This document shows, one piece after another, positions 27,109-35,981 of a DNA stretch of 64,000 nt. The number at the start of each line of letters is the position of its first letter. The first letter of the stretch is position 1. Origin of the DNA: Aquicoccus porphyridii (GTDB lineage Bacteria; Pseudomonadota; Alphaproteobacteria; Rhodobacterales; Rhodobacteraceae); assembly GCF_008369105.1 (NCBI RefSeq), contig NZ_VINQ01000011.1:111345-175344 (forward strand). The letters are read 5' to 3'. The position numbers and the translations under genes are program-made. The notes beneath the pieces are model-generated. The model saw nothing but the letters and a program-made list of their open reading frames with translations, had not been told where the DNA came from and did not search any database.

Positions 27109-27483
27109 TCACTCCACCAGAACAAGCGTGGTGTACCCCGCGCCGCGCAACTCTTCGCTGACCCTGACCACGCGCTGAAGATCGGCGCCCTCGCGGCCTC
27201 TCAGGATCACCATGTCGGTGGGGGCGGTCATCAGCGGCTGCAAGGCGGCGAGCAGATCCTGAACCGGCCGGCCATTGAGCGCCACCGTATCTGGCGAGAT
27301 GTCCACCAGACGCGGCGGGCCGCTGTAGCTGTCTCTGCCGGACGCAGCAAGCGGCAGCGGCATCATCGCCTCCGTTCCGAAGCGCGAAGCCAGCATGAAG
27401 AAGACGAGAAGCAGGAACACCACGTCGATCATTGGCGTCAGGCTGGGCTTGCGCCGGGGGCGGGCGGGAGGCGCGAATTGCAT
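27109..27483 (-). CDS. exbD: ExbD/TolR family biopolymer transport protein (first copy)
   Basis: A 124-residue ExbD with the canonical membrane helix containing the proton-channel aspartate (LTPMIDVVFLLLVFFML) and a periplasmic domain. It follows exbB by one base. Having two adjacent ExbD-type genes, of which only this one keeps the Asp, suggests that the pair forms a mixed ExbD complex or that each has a distinct role. Confidence 0.87.
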   Translation of the reverse strand: MQFAPPARPRRKPSLTPMIDVVFLLLVFFMLASRFGTEAMMPLPLAASGRDSYSGPPRLVDISPDTVALNGRPVQDLLAALQPLMTAPTDMVILRGREGADLQRVVRVSEELRGAGYTTLVLVE

Positions 27484-27484
27484 C

Positions 27485-28720
27485 TTATTCGGCCGCGAGT
27501 TTCAGGGCCTCGGGTTGCGCCGCGATGAAGACACGCACCGCGTTGTCCTCGATGTCGCGCCTCATCCGCTCCACGACCGACTCGAACCATGTCAGCGCCG
27601 CCGAAGCCGGGATCGCCACGGCCATGCCGGCCGCCGTGGTCAGAAGTGCCTCCCATATACCGCCGGCAAGCAGGGCCGGATCGGCGCGCGATCCCGCCGC
27701 CTGCAGCGCCTGGAAGGCGGCGATCATGCCCAGCACCGTGCCCAGAAGGCCCAATAGAGGCGCGATGGTGGTGATCAGTTCCAGCGCCCCCAGCCCATCG
27801 CGCGCCGAGGCCAGCTGGCGTTTGGCTACGCGCGCCGTTTCCTCGCGGGCCGCCTCCTCGGAGAGCCGCTCGAGGCTGCGCAGGGTGGTAGCCATGACCT
27901 GCGAACGGATTCCGCGCCGCCCCTCGACCAGGGCGAGTGCGCTGGCCGTGTCGCCGCACTGATACGCCTCGACCGCACGACCGGCCTTGCCGCGCGACCA
28001 GGCGCCCATGAGGGCAAGACGCCAGGCCTTCCACATGATCAGCGCGAGGGTAGCCACCGACAGTGCGGCAATGGCCCAGATCGCCGGGCCGCCGTTGCGC
28101 AGAAAGGTCAACGCCCGTTCCAGTGCGGTTTCCATCGCCGAGAGGGCCGGCTCGGTTGCCTCACCCGGCGCCACCACAGGCGACTGCGCGGACTCGGGGG
28201 AACTCCGCGGTCGGGAAGGTGCGGTTGGTGCCCCGCCGCTTGTCCGCACGGATGTGGCTTCGGACGGGGGCGTTTCCGGATCGGCTTCCAACGCCGCCCC
28301 GGCAGGCGCGATGTCTGTTTCGACCCGGGGCGCCGCGGCCTCCGAAGACGCCCCGGCAGGGCGATCCGCGGTTTCCGGTTCGGGAGTGGCGAAAACGGGC
28401 GGAACGGTCCGGCCGCTTCGGTCAGGTTCCGCCGGGTCTGCGGTGGGTGGGGTCGACTGCTCGGAGGTGTTCGTTTGGGAAGGAGTGGCCAGCGCTGGCG
28501 CCTCGCCAGTGATTCTAGGCGATTGGGAGGCATCCTGGGCCAAGGCCGTGCCAGCAAGCGCCCATACTGCGAGGGCTGCCCAGGCCGTTCGGCCCGCAAT
28601 CACGCGGGCCGGAGTGCCTGCGGCGGCGGCATCGCGGCGCACGAGTGCCTGCACATCAAGGACATAAGCGCGGCCCATCAGGTGGGGTCTGAAGATAGTC
28701 ATGGCGTCGTTAATCCTCAT
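27485..28720 (-). CDS. exbB: ExbB/MotA/TolQ-family proton channel with long N-terminal extension
   Basis: A 411-residue protein. The C-terminal part (about 190-411) is ExbB-like: a membrane helix (AIWAIAALSVATLALIMW), the cytoplasmic stretch with LELITTIAPLLGLLGTVLGMI and a last helix (EALLTTAAGMAVAIPASAA). Ahead of it sit a putative signal or membrane segment (about 40-60, ALAVWALAGTALAQ) and a Pro/Ala/Thr-rich linker of some 120 residues, likely periplasmic. The ATG at 28720 overlaps the previous stop (ATGA); ATG at 28702 is an alternative. Confidence 0.85.
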   Translation of the reverse strand: MRINDAMTIFRPHLMGRAYVLDVQALVRRDAAAAGTPARVIAGRTAWAALAVWALAGTALAQDASQSPRITGEAPALATPSQTNTSEQSTPPTADPAEPDRSGRTVPPVFATPEPETADRPAGASSEAAAPRVETDIAPAGAALEADPETPPSEATSVRTSGGAPTAPSRPRSSPESAQSPVVAPGEATEPALSAMETALERALTFLRNGGPAIWAIAALSVATLALIMWKAWRLALMGAWSRGKAGRAVEAYQCGDTASALALVEGRRGIRSQVMATTLRSLERLSEEAAREETARVAKRQLASARDGLGALELITTIAPLLGLLGTVLGMIAAFQALQAAGSRADPALLAGGIWEALLTTAAGMAVAIPASAALTWFESVVERMRRDIEDNAVRVFIAAQPEALKLAAE

Positions 28721-29781
28721 ATCCGGTCGCCCTGCGTCCAGAACGCGGCGACGTAGTGATCGCGGAGATCGATCCCATTGGTTTTGCACCAGCCGCGCAA
28801 TTTCTGAGCGCCTGCTTTTTCGGCTGCAAACCACAAGGTGCCCCCTTTATGGACTGCCTGGTCGGCAATGGCACAATCGGCCAATTGCGTTGACGTCCGC
28901 TGCGCGTGCCAGTGCACGTCCACACCGGGATGGGCCGGCAAAGGGTATCCACACGCCGCCCCGTCACGGGCGCTCAGGACCGCCTGCCCGATCGCATCCG
29001 TCGGCAACGCTTCGAGAATCCGGGCCACGGCGGGAAAGCCGGTTTCGTCGGCATAGAACGTGATCCTGCGGGTCTCCGGTATCCCGCCGCCCCCCGGACC
29101 TGTCAGTCCGACCCGAGTGCCAACACGGACGGAACGCGCCCAGGCGGTGGCGCGCCCGCCGTCGTGCAGGAACAGATCGAAGGCCAGTTCGCAGCGCGAC
29201 ACGTCGATGTGGCGCACTGTATAGACGGGCCGGTGCAGCACCTTCTCACCCTTGGGCCAGGTCGTCGCACCGCTGGCTGCGATGCGAGGCCATTCGGGCT
29301 GCGTGTCGCCGAGGGGCGGCAGGACGAGGCGGAAATGTATAGCGTCCTCTCCGAAAGCCGAAACATCCTCTGCGCAGACCGTGATGCGAACGAAATCCCG
29401 CCCCACCGGCTCGACCGACCGGATCTCGACGAACTGGAAGTTCGGCGGCCGGCTTCCCTCTGACAGCGCGTCCGACCATCGCATTCTCAAAGCAGCGCCG
29501 GAGTGCAAGGCCGACACCTTCTCGGTCAGACCCTCCTTGAGCGCGAAGAGCCAATCCGCCCGTGGAGAGTCCACCGCCGCGCGTGCCTTGCCAGCCTCCA
29601 AGGCCAGCGTATAGCGGCCATAGGCGGTCAGGATCACCAGTGCTCCGTCCGCATCGTGAACGACCTCCAGCCCGTGCTCTCGGGCCTCCGCGAGCATGGC
29701 CTCGCGCAGGCGTTCCGGGTCCAGACCCTGGAGCATGGTCTCGGCGCGGTGGGCGAAATCGATATGTCGGGACATGGTCAC
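28717..29781 (-). CDS. Siderophore-interacting FAD/NAD(P)H protein with N-terminal DUF2218-like domain
   Basis: A 354-residue protein. The N-terminal ~90 residues (FAHRAETMLQGLDPERLREA, then VILTAYGRYTLAL) resemble DUF2218, and the rest a ViuB/SIP ferric-siderophore reductase: VRITVCAEDV, RPVYTVRHIDV (FAD-binding RxYTxR), LFLHDGGRATAWA, GPGGGGIP and the C-terminal NAD(P)H part ending RDHYVAAFW. It probably reduces ferric siderophore in the cytoplasm after import. The GTG at 29781 has AAGGAG six bases upstream; ATG at 29775 is an alternative start. Confidence 0.87.
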   Translation of the reverse strand: MTMSRHIDFAHRAETMLQGLDPERLREAMLAEAREHGLEVVHDADGALVILTAYGRYTLALEAGKARAAVDSPRADWLFALKEGLTEKVSALHSGAALRMRWSDALSEGSRPPNFQFVEIRSVEPVGRDFVRITVCAEDVSAFGEDAIHFRLVLPPLGDTQPEWPRIAASGATTWPKGEKVLHRPVYTVRHIDVSRCELAFDLFLHDGGRATAWARSVRVGTRVGLTGPGGGGIPETRRITFYADETGFPAVARILEALPTDAIGQAVLSARDGAACGYPLPAHPGVDVHWHAQRTSTQLADCAIADQAVHKGGTLWFAAEKAGAQKLRGWCKTNGIDLRDHYVAAFWTQGDRI

Positions 29782-29792
29782 GGGCTTCTCCT

Positions 29793-30584
29793 TCAGGCGG
29801 GAATGACATGAGGATGGCCGTGGACCGGATCGGAGATCACGGTGCAGGGCAGCGAGAAGATATCCTGCATCATCTCGGTGGTGACGACCTCGGAAGGCGT
29901 GCCTTGGTGGCGCACCCTGCCCTCCCTGAGTGCGACCATGTGGTCGGCGAAGCGGGCGGCGAGATTAATGTCGTGAAGCACCATCGCCACGGTGCAGCCG
30001 GTGTCGTGGTTGAGCTTGCGGATGAGCGCGAGAAGTTCGATCTGGTGGGGTAAGTCGAGATAGGTCGTGGGCTCGTCCAGCAGCAGAAGATCGGTGTCCT
30101 GTGCCAACGCCATCGCGATCCACGCGCGTTGCCGTTGCCCCCCCGACAAGGTGGCAAGTAATTGAAAGGACATGTCTTTCAATCCAGTCAGGCACAATGC
30201 ACGGTCCACCGCCGCGGCATCCGTGCGGGACCACTGACTCAATGCGGATTGGTGCGGGGTACGCCCGCGGCGGACAAGATCCAGTACGGTCAGTCCCTCG
30301 GGCGCCAACGGCGACTGTGGCAGGATCGCGAGGTGTCGGGCGACGGTGCGCGAGCGTTGTTTTTCAATCGGTTGTCCATCGAGCGAGACTTGGCCACCCG
30401 CCACCGGCGTCAACCGGGCAAGGGCGCGCAACAGCGTTGACTTGCCGCAGGCATTGGGACCGACGATAGCCGTCACCTTGCCGTCGGGTATGTCCAGCGA
30501 CAGGCTGTCGAGCACCGGCCGACCGGGATAGTCGACCGAGATCGCCTCGGCCCGCAGACGACAGTTCGTCCCGTTTCGTACCAT
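29793..30584 (-). CDS. Iron-siderophore ABC transporter ATP-binding protein (FecE/FhuC family)
   Basis: A 263-residue ABC ATPase: Walker A GPNACGKST, Q-loop LPQSPLAPEG, signature LSGGQRQRAWIAMAL, Walker B DLLLLDEPT with the D-loop TYLD, and the switch histidine in VLHDINLAARF, a feature of the FecE/FhuC/BtuD group. The start at 30584 keeps the first strand (CRLRAEAISVDYPGRPVL). It lies directly after the two permeases in the operon. Confidence 0.92.
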   Translation of the reverse strand: MVRNGTNCRLRAEAISVDYPGRPVLDSLSLDIPDGKVTAIVGPNACGKSTLLRALARLTPVAGGQVSLDGQPIEKQRSRTVARHLAILPQSPLAPEGLTVLDLVRRGRTPHQSALSQWSRTDAAAVDRALCLTGLKDMSFQLLATLSGGQRQRAWIAMALAQDTDLLLLDEPTTYLDLPHQIELLALIRKLNHDTGCTVAMVLHDINLAARFADHMVALREGRVRHQGTPSEVVTTEMMQDIFSLPCTVISDPVHGHPHVIPA

Positions 30585-30618
30585 GCTCAGAGGGCCCCTT
30601 GTCCGTTTTGTACAAAAA

Positions 30619-31632
30619 TCACAGCCGTCCCTTTCGCGCCTGAACCCACAGGAGCCAGACCAGAACGGGCGCACCGACCATCGCGGTGAAGACACCGGCC
30701 GGCAGTTGAACCATCGGGATCGAGCGCGCCGCCAGGTCGGCCCCGAGCGTGACCGTCGCCCCCGTCAGCGCGGCGGCCGACAGGGCGGGTCCGCCGTTCC
30801 CAGCCAGGCGCCTTGCGATGGGGCCGGAGACGAAGGCGACGAACGGCAGTGGGCCCGCCACGCTCACGGCCAGAGCAACGAGCGCAACCGCCAGCGCGGT
30901 AACGGCCAGCCGGAGCGGCGCGAGCGGCAGGCCCAGGCCGGCGATGGTATCGTCCGAAAAGCTCATCCGGGCGAGCGGGAAGCCAAGCCAGAGCGCGATG
31001 GGTGCCAGCAGAGCCAGCCCGACCCAGATCAGGGTGACTTCCGCCGGGCCGCGGGCATGCAGCGTGCCGGTGAGCCAGCGGGCCATGTCGGCGGCGGTGT
31101 TCTCGTCGGTATAGCTGAGCAGCAGATCGGCCCCGGCGCCCAGCGAAAGGCTGGCGCCGAGACCCACTAGGATCAGCCGATGCGTGTCGAGCCCGCCGCG
31201 CCAGGCGAGCGCGACAACCGCCGTGGCCGTCAACGCCCCGCCTGCCAGGGCGCCGGTCAGGATCATCCCGCCGGTCAGCAGCACCGCGAGCAGCGCGCCC
31301 GCGTTGGCGCCGGCAGTGAAACCGATGATGTCTGGCGCGGCCAACGGGTTGCGCAGCATGGTCTGGAACATCGCGCCCGCAAGCCCCAGCGCCGCGCCAG
31401 CCCCGATCGCGGTCAGGATGCGCGGCAGACGATGGTCCAGAACGATCATCGAGGATATTGCATCGGCGCGACCGATCAGCGCCTGCCATATCCCGACGGG
31501 GGTGATCGGGTAGTTGCCGATGGAAAGCGCCGCCACGGCGGCCAACGCCACGAGGAACAGTAGTCCGATACCGACGATCAAGGGACGCCGCTGGACGGTG
31601 AGCGAAACAGGACCCAAGCGGAGCGTCTGCAT
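30619..31632 (-). CDS. FecCD-family iron-siderophore ABC permease
   Basis: A 337-residue membrane protein with about ten hydrophobic helices. It shows the FecCD hallmarks: RLPRILTAIGAGAALGLAG, MFQTMLRNPLAAPDIIGFTAGAN, and the GPLPFVAFVSGPIARRL loop that contacts the ATPase. Its ATG overlaps the stop of the previous permease (ATGA). The two permeases likely form a heterodimer. Confidence 0.92.
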   Translation of the reverse strand: MQTLRLGPVSLTVQRRPLIVGIGLLFLVALAAVAALSIGNYPITPVGIWQALIGRADAISSMIVLDHRLPRILTAIGAGAALGLAGAMFQTMLRNPLAAPDIIGFTAGANAGALLAVLLTGGMILTGALAGGALTATAVVALAWRGGLDTHRLILVGLGASLSLGAGADLLLSYTDENTAADMARWLTGTLHARGPAEVTLIWVGLALLAPIALWLGFPLARMSFSDDTIAGLGLPLAPLRLAVTALAVALVALAVSVAGPLPFVAFVSGPIARRLAGNGGPALSAAALTGATVTLGADLAARSIPMVQLPAGVFTAMVGAPVLVWLLWVQARKGRL

Positions 31633-32657
31633 CACAGCCTGCGCCCCCCGGTTCTGCGCACCAGCCAGATCAGGATCAGTCCACCGATCAGCGCCGACAT
31701 GACACCCGCCTGCATGGTGCCCCCGAACAACGCCGAGCGCCCGACGAGATCGGCCAGCACCATCAGGCCCGCGCCGAAGATTCCGGCACAGGGTGCGAGC
31801 CACAGCATGTCCTGGCGCATCACCGCGCGCGCCATGTGGGGCACGATCAGGCCGACAAAGGCGATGGGTCCGGCCAAGGCCACCGTGCTCGACGAAAGCA
31901 ACACGATGGCCAGACCGCAGAGCAGTTTCGCGCCGCCCACATTCACGCCCAGTCCGCGCGCGGTATCCTCGCCAAGGGCCAGAGCGTCGATCAGCGCGGC
32001 GGCGGCCAGCGCGGCCAGCGCGCCCGCGAAAAAGAAGGGCCAGAGCGTGGCGAGCGTTTCGAAGGTGACGTCGTCAAAACCGCCCAGCACCCAGAAACGA
32101 TAGGTCTCGAGGCTTTGCCGACTCATCAGCACGAGGCCGCGTATCATGGCGAGGAAGAAGGCGGTAAGCGCCGCCCCGGCGAGCAGCAGCCGCGCAGGGC
32201 TGGCCTGCGCGCCGCCACCCAGGGCAAAAACCGCCGCGGCGCCGAGCGCCCCGCCGCCAAGCGCCATCCAGACATATTGGACAGGGGCGGTGACGCCCAG
32301 AAGAAAGGCCGCGCCGATCACGCCTACCGCCGCGCCCGCGTTGATGCCCAGAAGCCCCGGATCGGCCAGCGGGTTGCGCGTCATCCCCTGGATCAAGGTG
32401 CCGGCGATTCCGAGCGCGGCCCCGGCGACAAGCGCCGCAACGAGGCGGGGCAGACGGATCTCGCGGATGACGATCTGTTCGGGGTCGGCGAGATCATAGG
32501 CGGTCAGGGCGCCGCCCAGATCGGCCCAGGTCACGGGGCGATAGCCCAGCCGCAACGCCAGCAGGGCGAGCACGACCAATACGGCGAACGAGGCCAGCAG
32601 GACGAACGGCCGCCGGTCGGTCGCGGCGCGGAGGTGACAGGCGGTGTCAGCGGGCAT
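31632..32657 (-). CDS. FecCD-family iron-siderophore ABC permease
   Basis: A 341-residue permease with roughly ten membrane helices, RLPRLVAALVAGAALGIAGT, GMTRNPLADPGLLGINAGAA and GPIAFVGLIVPHMARAV. The start at 32657 (MPADTACHLR) overlaps the end of the binding-protein gene by 11 bp and puts the first helix at about residue 20; the open frame upstream is antisense-like noise. It pairs with the following permease. Confidence 0.92.
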   Translation of the reverse strand: MPADTACHLRAATDRRPFVLLASFAVLVVLALLALRLGYRPVTWADLGGALTAYDLADPEQIVIREIRLPRLVAALVAGAALGIAGTLIQGMTRNPLADPGLLGINAGAAVGVIGAAFLLGVTAPVQYVWMALGGGALGAAAVFALGGGAQASPARLLLAGAALTAFFLAMIRGLVLMSRQSLETYRFWVLGGFDDVTFETLATLWPFFFAGALAALAAAALIDALALGEDTARGLGVNVGGAKLLCGLAIVLLSSSTVALAGPIAFVGLIVPHMARAVMRQDMLWLAPCAGIFGAGLMVLADLVGRSALFGGTMQAGVMSALIGGLILIWLVRRTGGRRL

Positions 32658-33639
32658 CGGACGCCTCCACCGGAAGGATACCGGCCTCCTGCGAGGTGGT
32701 GACCACGGTTGCCGGATCGCCGTCCATCGCCGCTTCGAGCAGGGGCACAAAGCGATCGAGCGCGTAATCGAGGCTGAGCGGGCTGGAATGCGACAGCGCA
32801 GCCGAGAGCATGAGGTCTGAATAGATCTCGCGTCCCTCGGCATAGGCGCGCATCGTATTGCGCAGAGGCAGGTTATTGAGACGGCCAACCGCGCCTCCCG
32901 CGTCAAGCCAGATCAATGCGTCCACGTCGATGGGCGACAGGTCCTCGGGCGGGATGCGAACATAGGTGACATTCAGCCCGCCTCGCGCGTCAATGGCAGC
33001 CGGGACGGTCAAGCCCAAGCCCCGCAGCAGGCGGCCACGGATGTCGCGGGAGGTATAGGCGCCGGTGCTGCCGGCCCAGACCATCGCAGCGCTGGCGCCC
33101 TGCCAGTCCGGATGGGCCGCCCGGATCCGCGCGAAGCGGGATTCGAGTCGGGCGATTTCCGCCTCGGCCCGCTCAAGGTGGCCTGTCGCCGCGCCGAGGG
33201 TGCGCAGCATCTCTTGCCATGGCGCGCCATAGGGCCCCCACTCCGCGCGGTGGGCGATCGTGGGGGCAATCTGCGACAAGAGGCGGTAGTCATTCTCGGT
33301 CATGCCACTCCACTGCCCGACGATGAGGTCGGGCTTCATAACCGCTATGGCCTCTATGTCGATCTCGCCCTGCATGACGACGGGTGCGGCGTTGCCCAGC
33401 GCCGTTTGCGCCCAAGGCCAGACACCATGCGGATGATCGCCGTACCATTTACGCAACGCGTGAGGTTTCACCCCGAGGGCCAGCAGGAAATCATGGCCGA
33501 TGAAACTGAGCGAGACGACGCGTGCGGGTCGCTTGGGGATCGTTGCGGTGCCGAAGGCATGATGTATGCGCACGGGAAAATCCTGCGCCGCTGCGGGGGC
33601 GGCAAGGACGGCCAGAGCGATGAGAAACGCGCGCAGCAT
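32647..33639 (-). CDS. Periplasmic iron-siderophore substrate-binding protein (FecB/FhuD family)
   Basis: A 330-residue secreted binding protein with a signal peptide (MLRAFLIALAVLAAPAAAQ) and no lipobox cysteine. The two-lobed helical-backbone fold is suggested by ARVVSLSFIGHDFLLALGV, MKPDLIVGQWSG, and DVDALIWLD. The ATG at 33639 is preferred over an adjacent TTG. It passes the siderophore from the receptor to the permeases. The siderophore type cannot be told from sequence. Confidence 0.88.
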   Translation of the reverse strand: MLRAFLIALAVLAAPAAAQDFPVRIHHAFGTATIPKRPARVVSLSFIGHDFLLALGVKPHALRKWYGDHPHGVWPWAQTALGNAAPVVMQGEIDIEAIAVMKPDLIVGQWSGMTENDYRLLSQIAPTIAHRAEWGPYGAPWQEMLRTLGAATGHLERAEAEIARLESRFARIRAAHPDWQGASAAMVWAGSTGAYTSRDIRGRLLRGLGLTVPAAIDARGGLNVTYVRIPPEDLSPIDVDALIWLDAGGAVGRLNNLPLRNTMRAYAEGREIYSDLMLSAALSHSSPLSLDYALDRFVPLLEAAMDGDPATVVTTSQEAGILPVEASDAR

Positions 33640-33693
33640 CAAAATACCTGCAGGTCAGAACGGCCGGCCCCAATAGTGACCGACCTCACGGGT

Positions 33694-35790
33694 TCAGAAA
33701 GTGGAAGAGAGGGTGAGCTGCACATTCCGACCTTCGCCGAAATAGCACGCTCCGCTTTGGCATGTTGTCACATAGTGCTTGTCTGTGAGGTTCGCGACAT
33801 TGAGCGCCAGCCGCCAGTTGTCCCGCTCATAGGCGATCGAGGCGTCGTACAATGTGTGAGCCGGAGTGGCCTGCGCTCCGCTTCCATCCCAGGATGTGCC
33901 CGTGTAGCGCACTCCGCCGCCGAACCTCCAGCCCAGCAAAGCGCCGCCAGGTTCATAATCCACCCAAAGCGAGGCCGCGTGGCCGGGTGCCTGCGCGATG
34001 TCGAAACCGGCGGCGTTTTCGGTTTCCTGATAGGTATAGGCAACCTGAAGCGACACGTCGCCGAAGCTGTGAAAGGCTTCGAGTTCGAGCCCTCGGGAGG
34101 AGGCCGATCCGGTCTGGACTTGGAAACCGGGATTGCCAGGATCCGCCACCAACATGTTGGATTTGGTCAGATCAAAGACTGCCGCCGAAATCAGCGTATC
34201 AGTTCCGGTGGGCTGATATTTAAGACCCAGTTCAACCTGTTCGCCGTTGGTCGGGTCAAAGGCGTTGCCGTTCACATCGGTGCCGATGGCGTCTTGTTGG
34301 AAACTCGTAGCATAGCTGAGATAGGGCGCCAGACCGTTGTCGAACTGGTACATCACCGCAGCGTTGCCTGTCCATTTGCCATCCTCGGCCGCGGTGGTCG
34401 TCGCACCGAAACCGCCATTGGAGGCGCCGGTTTTGATATGGCCATAGCGCAGGCCGAAATCGACGATCCAGCGGTCGATCATGGCACGGTTCTGTGCGTA
34501 GACACCCCATTCGTCCACCGAGGTACCTGGCGTATCGGTCACGGTAATCGGGTTGAAGCCTGCGTAAACCGGGTCAAACGGGTCAATGGGCGCGACCTGC
34601 GCACCATAGCCGATGTCGGAGTCAAAGGTGCCGCGCGTGTAGCTTGCACCAACGATACTGCGCATCTCGACCTGTCCCAGCGCGTATTCGGCAGTGGCAA
34701 AGGTGTCGAGCGCAAGGGTCTTCAGGTCGTTCTCGGCACGATAAAACGTGCGGTTGATCGTGCCATCAGGGTTGTAACGGCCGTTGCTGAAATTGTCGAA
34801 AGCCCACCAGGCATGCTGGTACTCCGCTTCACCTTCCAGGTAACGGAAATTCGCGTCGATGCTCCAGACCGAGTTGAAGCGGTGCTTGAACATGGCGGTG
34901 ATGCTGCGCTGTTCGCTCTCGAACTTGTCAAAACCCGGCTCGCCGATAAAGAGGCTGTTGGGAAGAAAGGTACCGTTGCCGAAACCGGTGGCGGGCTGCA
35001 GCGTGCCGTAGAGCGAGGCGAACTGGATCAGCGGGCTGCGGTCGGCGTCCTGGTAGTTGGCCAGAACCGTCAGCTCGGTATCCTCAGACGGTCGCCATGT
35101 GATCGACGGGGCGAAGGCAAGAACGTCATCCTGCGAGAAATCCACCTGTGTCTTGGAATCCCGCGCCAGCCCGACAAACCGATAGCGCAACGTGCCGCTC
35201 TCGTTCAGGTCGCCGCTAAGGTCGACTGCGCCCTGCACCCGGTCATGCGAGCCGACCTGCAACTGCCACAGGTTCGGCGCGTCCTGGGCTGCGGTCTTCG
35301 ACGTGGTGTTGACCACGCCGCCGACCGAGCCGCTGCCATAGAGACCCGAGGCCGGGCCGCGCAGCACGGCGACACTGTTGAGCATGAAGGGTTCGGGCGT
35401 GGTGTCGTTGTAATACCCGTAGCGGGCAGGCAGACCGTCATGCAACGTCGTGGGGCTGAATCCGCGAACCAAAGACCAGTCCGACCTCGCGTCGAGACCC
35501 CACTGCCCAGCGGTCACGCCTGGGGTGTATTTCAACGCATCCTCGATTGTGCGCGCGCCGCGCTGTTGCAGTTGCTGTTCGGTCACCACGCTGACTGACC
35601 GAGGAGTTTCAACGATGGCATCACCGCTCTTGGTGATGGTGCCGGTGCTGGTAGCCACAGATTCGCCGAAGAACCCGTCGGTCGTCTCGCCTTCGATAGT
35701 GATCTGCTCAAGTTCGATGGTGCCTTGCGCCAAGACCGGCATAGCCGCGACCAAGGCGCAGGCTGACACAGCCGCGCGCGTAAAGAACAT
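33694..35790 (-). CDS. TonB-dependent siderophore receptor
   Basis: A 698-residue outer-membrane receptor. It has a signal peptide (MFFTRAAVSACALVAAMPVLAQ), a TonB-box-like IELEQITIEGE, a plug domain (ETPRSVSVVTEQQLQQRG, PGVTAGQWGLDARSDW, GPASGLYGSGSVGGVVN) and a 22-strand-type barrel ending in the terminal phenylalanine of LTLSSTF. Two cysteines near the end (TTCQSGACYF) could form a surface disulfide. It is the first gene of the ten-gene iron operon. The 35791-35981 leader is AT-rich, but I do not recognise a Fur, RirA or Irr site. Confidence 0.93.
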   Translation of the reverse strand: MFFTRAAVSACALVAAMPVLAQGTIELEQITIEGETTDGFFGESVATSTGTITKSGDAIVETPRSVSVVTEQQLQQRGARTIEDALKYTPGVTAGQWGLDARSDWSLVRGFSPTTLHDGLPARYGYYNDTTPEPFMLNSVAVLRGPASGLYGSGSVGGVVNTTSKTAAQDAPNLWQLQVGSHDRVQGAVDLSGDLNESGTLRYRFVGLARDSKTQVDFSQDDVLAFAPSITWRPSEDTELTVLANYQDADRSPLIQFASLYGTLQPATGFGNGTFLPNSLFIGEPGFDKFESEQRSITAMFKHRFNSVWSIDANFRYLEGEAEYQHAWWAFDNFSNGRYNPDGTINRTFYRAENDLKTLALDTFATAEYALGQVEMRSIVGASYTRGTFDSDIGYGAQVAPIDPFDPVYAGFNPITVTDTPGTSVDEWGVYAQNRAMIDRWIVDFGLRYGHIKTGASNGGFGATTTAAEDGKWTGNAAVMYQFDNGLAPYLSYATSFQQDAIGTDVNGNAFDPTNGEQVELGLKYQPTGTDTLISAAVFDLTKSNMLVADPGNPGFQVQTGSASSRGLELEAFHSFGDVSLQVAYTYQETENAAGFDIAQAPGHAASLWVDYEPGGALLGWRFGGGVRYTGTSWDGSGAQATPAHTLYDASIAYERDNWRLALNVANLTDKHYVTTCQSGACYFGEGRNVQLTLSSTF

Positions 35791-35981
35791 GTCCCATCCC
35801 CATATTCTGATTTTCGGATTTTGCCTAGCGTCGCGCTGGGTAACAAACCGGTCTCTAAAAGGGTTTCCGGCAAAAGGCAACAAAAATAGTAAGGAATTTG
35901 CCTCGCCCTCATGGCCGAGTTGGAAAGCCGTTTCGTGAAGGGGGGCAAGGCACAAAGCCTCACCCGGCGGGGCGGCGGACT

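Noticed and set aside
33112..35598. 828-codon rightward open frame
   Set aside because: It is opposite the TonB-dependent receptor and binding protein, which have complete motifs and signal peptides.
35791..35981. Fur box before the receptor gene
   Set aside because: The region is AT-rich with short TTGCC/GGCAA stretches, but no convincing match to Fur, RirA or Irr sites.
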